DNA of 7,669 nt from Planctomycetaceae bacterium (lineage in GTDB: Bacteria; Planctomycetota; Planctomycetia; Pirellulales; UBA1268): contig PKCL01000458.1 of the NCBI GenBank assembly GCA_002862165.1, positions 1-7,669 on the forward strand, read 5' to 3'. Both the position numbers and the translations under genes were made by a program. This document shows, piece by piece, positions 6,463 through 7,669 of this stretch. The notes below the pieces were generated by a model that was given only the letters and a program-made list of their open reading frames with translations, did not search any database and was not told the origin of the DNA. Each line of letters starts with the position of its first letter. Position 1 is the first letter of the stretch.

Positions 6463-6903
6463 ATGACATGGCAACAGCGCACAGTAAACCTCGCACCTCG
6501 CAGTCGTGGCTTTCATCTCATCACTCATGAACTTGAGCAGGAACTTATTGAGATGGGGAAACCACACATTGGGCTACTGAATCTTTTTATCCAGCACACG
6601 TCTGCAAGCCTATCCATCAATGAGAATGCAGACCCGGATGTCCCGGTTGATCTCGAAATGGCTTTCAGAACGATAGCTCCTGAGAACCTACCGTATCGTC
6701 ACACCTGTGAAGGGCCCGACGACATGCCGGCTCATATAAAGACCGCCATGCTGGGATGCTCTCTTACCATTCCAGTACAGTCTGGGAAGCTATGCCTCGG
6801 CACCTGGCAAGGTGTCTATTTGTGTGAACATCGAAGCCATGGCGGATCACGCAAAGTAGTCCTCACACTCCACGGTGAAATGGGAAAGGTAGTTGATTCG
6901 TAA
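6463..6903 (+). CDS. yjbQ: YjbQ family protein (UPF0047, secondary thiamine-phosphate synthase type)
   Basis: This 146-residue protein shows the three signatures of the YjbQ/UPF0047 family: QHTSASLSINENADPDV (44-60), HTCEGPDDMPAHIKTAMLG (80-98) and GTWQGVYLCEHR (113-124). The conserved His45, His80, His91, Glu122 and His123 are the likely metal or active-site residues. E. coli YjbQ has a weak thiamine phosphate synthase activity in the absence of ThiE, but the native role of the family is not settled. The protein is small, cytoplasmic and complete; family members usually have about 130-140 residues. It lies 61 bases after the propeller gene, is preceded by its own GAGGTG site, and is followed by a terminator-like hairpin, so it is probably the last gene of the operon. 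No other thiamine gene is visible, and its link to acid reduction is unknown. Confidence 0.92.
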   Translation: MTWQQRTVNLAPRSRGFHLITHELEQELIEMGKPHIGLLNLFIQHTSASLSINENADPDVPVDLEMAFRTIAPENLPYRHTCEGPDDMPAHIKTAMLGCSLTIPVQSGKLCLGTWQGVYLCEHRSHGGSRKVVLTLHGEMGKVVDS

Positions 6904-6986
6904 CACACGTTTTTTTTGTTTCACAGTGGATAAAACGAAATGTCGATCTCCGAAATAATTCAAAAGTTGTAATGCCATGAAGCTTT

Positions 6987-7030
6987 AAAAGAGGTGGTCT
7001 ACGTAGACAAACCGCTTTTTTTAAATTTTT
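6987..7030 (+). terminator. Rho-independent terminator after the YjbQ-family gene
   Basis: The 5' arm AAAAGAGGTGGTCTAC (6987-7002) pairs with GTAGACAAACCGCTTTT (7003-7019), with one A-G mismatch and a small internal bulge. The centre is the perfect palindrome GTCTACGTAGAC (6997-7008). The T-rich tail runs on to 7030. It lies 84 bases after the stop at 6903 and separates the operon from the DksA-like gene. The 6904-6986 stretch holds a T8 run (6910-6917) without a preceding stem, and nothing else that I recognise. Confidence 0.75.
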
Positions 7031-7056
7031 CTAGAACATAAATCGGTATGGCTCCG

Positions 7057-7062
7057 TATTAT
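7057..7062 (+). promoter_or_regulatory. Candidate -10 element for the DksA-like gene
   Basis: TATTAT matches the -10 consensus at five of six positions and lies between the terminator and the gene start, where an own promoter is expected. The region 17-18 bases upstream (around GAACA, 7034-7038) is a poor -35. Confidence 0.28.
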
Positions 7063-7110
7063 GGAAGCGGTGCCTTTGCCGATCTGGCTGCACTAGCACA
7101 TGACACCAAA

Positions 7111-7117
7111 GAGGAGG
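7111..7117 (+). promoter_or_regulatory. Strong ribosome binding site of the DksA-like gene
   Basis: GAGGAGG sits nine bases before the ATG at 7127 and decides that start. The in-frame ATG at 7100 lies upstream of this site and would add only nine residues. Confidence 0.8.
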
Positions 7118-7126
7118 AAACATACT

Positions 7127-7513
7127 ATGGCACGAAAAGATGCACTTTTAAGCCTCCGAGCGATCCTCGTTCGCCGACGAGATGCCCTCCGCAGTGCATT
7201 AAATGGCGACCTTACGTTGCTGAAGGAATTACGGGACGAGTCACCCGGAGATGTCATTGATGCTGCTGTAGATACTGCACAGGATGAAATCAGTTCTCAA
7301 CTCGCGGAAGTTGAAGCCCGTGAGCTTGGATCTATCGAAAATGCTCTCGAGCGAATGTCTTCTGGCACCTATGGTTCGTGCGAAATCTGTAACGGAAAAA
7401 TACCTTTAGCTCGCCTTCAGGCCCTTCCCTACGCAACAATGTGTATCCAGTGCCAGCGGCAGACTGAGGAGGCCGGCACACAGTGGATGGCAGACCAGCG
7501 GGCGGAAGCATAA
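7127..7513 (+). CDS. DksA/TraR-family C4 zinc-finger transcription regulator
   Basis: The 128-residue protein has a helical N-terminal part (about 1-80) and a C4 zinc finger with all four cysteines: Cys85 and Cys88 in CEIC, and Cys106 and Cys109 in CIQC. DVIDAA at 42-47 reproduces the DxxDxA tip motif (Asp71, Asp74, Ala76 in E. coli DksA) that acts in the secondary channel of RNA polymerase. The coiled coil is followed by the usual SGTYGSCEICNGKIP-type junction into the finger, with LPYATMC. It should act in the cytoplasm on RNA polymerase, perhaps with (p)ppGpp. It is somewhat shorter than E. coli DksA (151 residues), with most of the loss at the N terminus. It stands after a terminator with its own strong ribosome binding site, so it is probably a separate unit and not part of the upstream operon. 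Confidence 0.93.
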   Translation: MARKDALLSLRAILVRRRDALRSALNGDLTLLKELRDESPGDVIDAAVDTAQDEISSQLAEVEARELGSIENALERMSSGTYGSCEICNGKIPLARLQALPYATMCIQCQRQTEEAGTQWMADQRAEA

Positions 7514-7532
7514 AACCATCAGTACGCTCTTA

Positions 7533-7575
7533 TTTAGCCCGAACAATCTTAGCCAGAAAACCTTAGCCAGAACAA
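7533..7575. repeat. Three degenerate tandem copies of a 14-15 base unit
   Basis: TTTAGCCCGAACAAT (7533), CTTAGCCAGAAAAC (7548) and CTTAGCCAGAACAAC (7562) follow each other directly. Copies two and three share an identical 11-base CTTAGCCAGAA. The array lies between the DksA-like stop and the next gene. It may be a slippage duplication or a multi-copy protein binding site. Confidence 0.6.
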
Positions 7576-7602
7576 CGGTACGCCTTTCACGTTTTCGCAA
7601 TG

Positions 7603-7608
7603 TATACT
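7603..7608 (+). promoter_or_regulatory. Candidate -10 element of the right-edge gene
   Basis: TATACT matches four or five positions of the -10 consensus, 38 bases before the ATG at 7647. No -35 at normal spacing is apparent, so this is weak. Confidence 0.2.
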
Positions 7609-7646
7609 TCGTAAGACATATGCATGCACAGCGGAGACCGAAGACT

Positions 7647-7669
7647 ATGGCGGCTACTTTTTCTACCCT
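7647..7669 (+). CDS. Start of an unidentified gene, cut by the right edge
   Basis: An ATG is followed by an open frame reading MAATFST to the window end. GGAG at 7633-7636 lies ten bases before it, a plausible ribosome binding site. Seven codons are too few to identify the product. From general knowledge, DksA-like genes in planctomycetes are often next to the signal peptidase II gene (lspA), but nothing in these codons tests that. Confidence 0.4.

Noticed and set aside
6904..6986. Possible small RNA ending at the terminator
   Set aside because: No promoter or conserved fold could be seen before the hairpin; it is better explained as the operon's 3' end.
7048..7260. Plus-strand open frame of 70 codons before and into the DksA-like gene
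   Set aside because: It overlaps the DksA-like gene in another frame and lacks a ribosome binding site.

Overview
The window looks like chromosomal DNA from a planctomycete or close relative. The reasons are the balanced base composition, a secreted PQQ-like beta-propeller protein of a kind common in that phylum, a DksA-type regulator standing alone, and two hypothetical proteins that resemble planctomycete-conserved ones from memory. No database search was possible, so the phylum is an inference. No mobile element, CRISPR array, tRNA or rRNA was seen.

Layout. At the left edge a minus-strand gene (404 down to below 1) runs out of the window; all 134 visible codons are open. It is divergent from a plus-strand gene for a small coiled-coil-like hypothetical protein (634-1101). 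After a 152-base gap that carries an operator-like dyad, five plus-strand genes follow closely. They are an EhpF-like adenylate-forming enzyme (1254-2381), an acylating-type aldehyde dehydrogenase or reductase (2497-3963), an iron-dependent alcohol dehydrogenase (3968-5149), an exported PQQ-like beta-propeller protein (5184-6401) and a YjbQ-family protein (6463-6903). A hairpin with a T-tract (6987-7030) closes this block. Beyond it lie a DksA/TraR zinc-finger regulator (7127-7513) with its own strong ribosome binding site, a short tandem repeat, and the first codons of a further gene (7647 onward).

The core of interest is 1254-5149. The ANL-type enzyme stops just after the adenylate-binding aspartate and has no C-terminal lid domain. 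The aldehyde dehydrogenase keeps its nucleophilic cysteine but lacks the hydrolytic glutamate. The alcohol dehydrogenase has a complete iron site. Together they read as a carboxylic acid reduction line: acid to acyl-adenylate, to enzyme-bound thioester and aldehyde, to alcohol. The first two enzymes have the same design as EhpF and EhpG of phenazine (D-alanylgriseoluteic acid) biosynthesis, but no phenazine genes are visible here, so the substrate is unknown. Whether the propeller and YjbQ proteins take part or only share the transcript cannot be told from this window.
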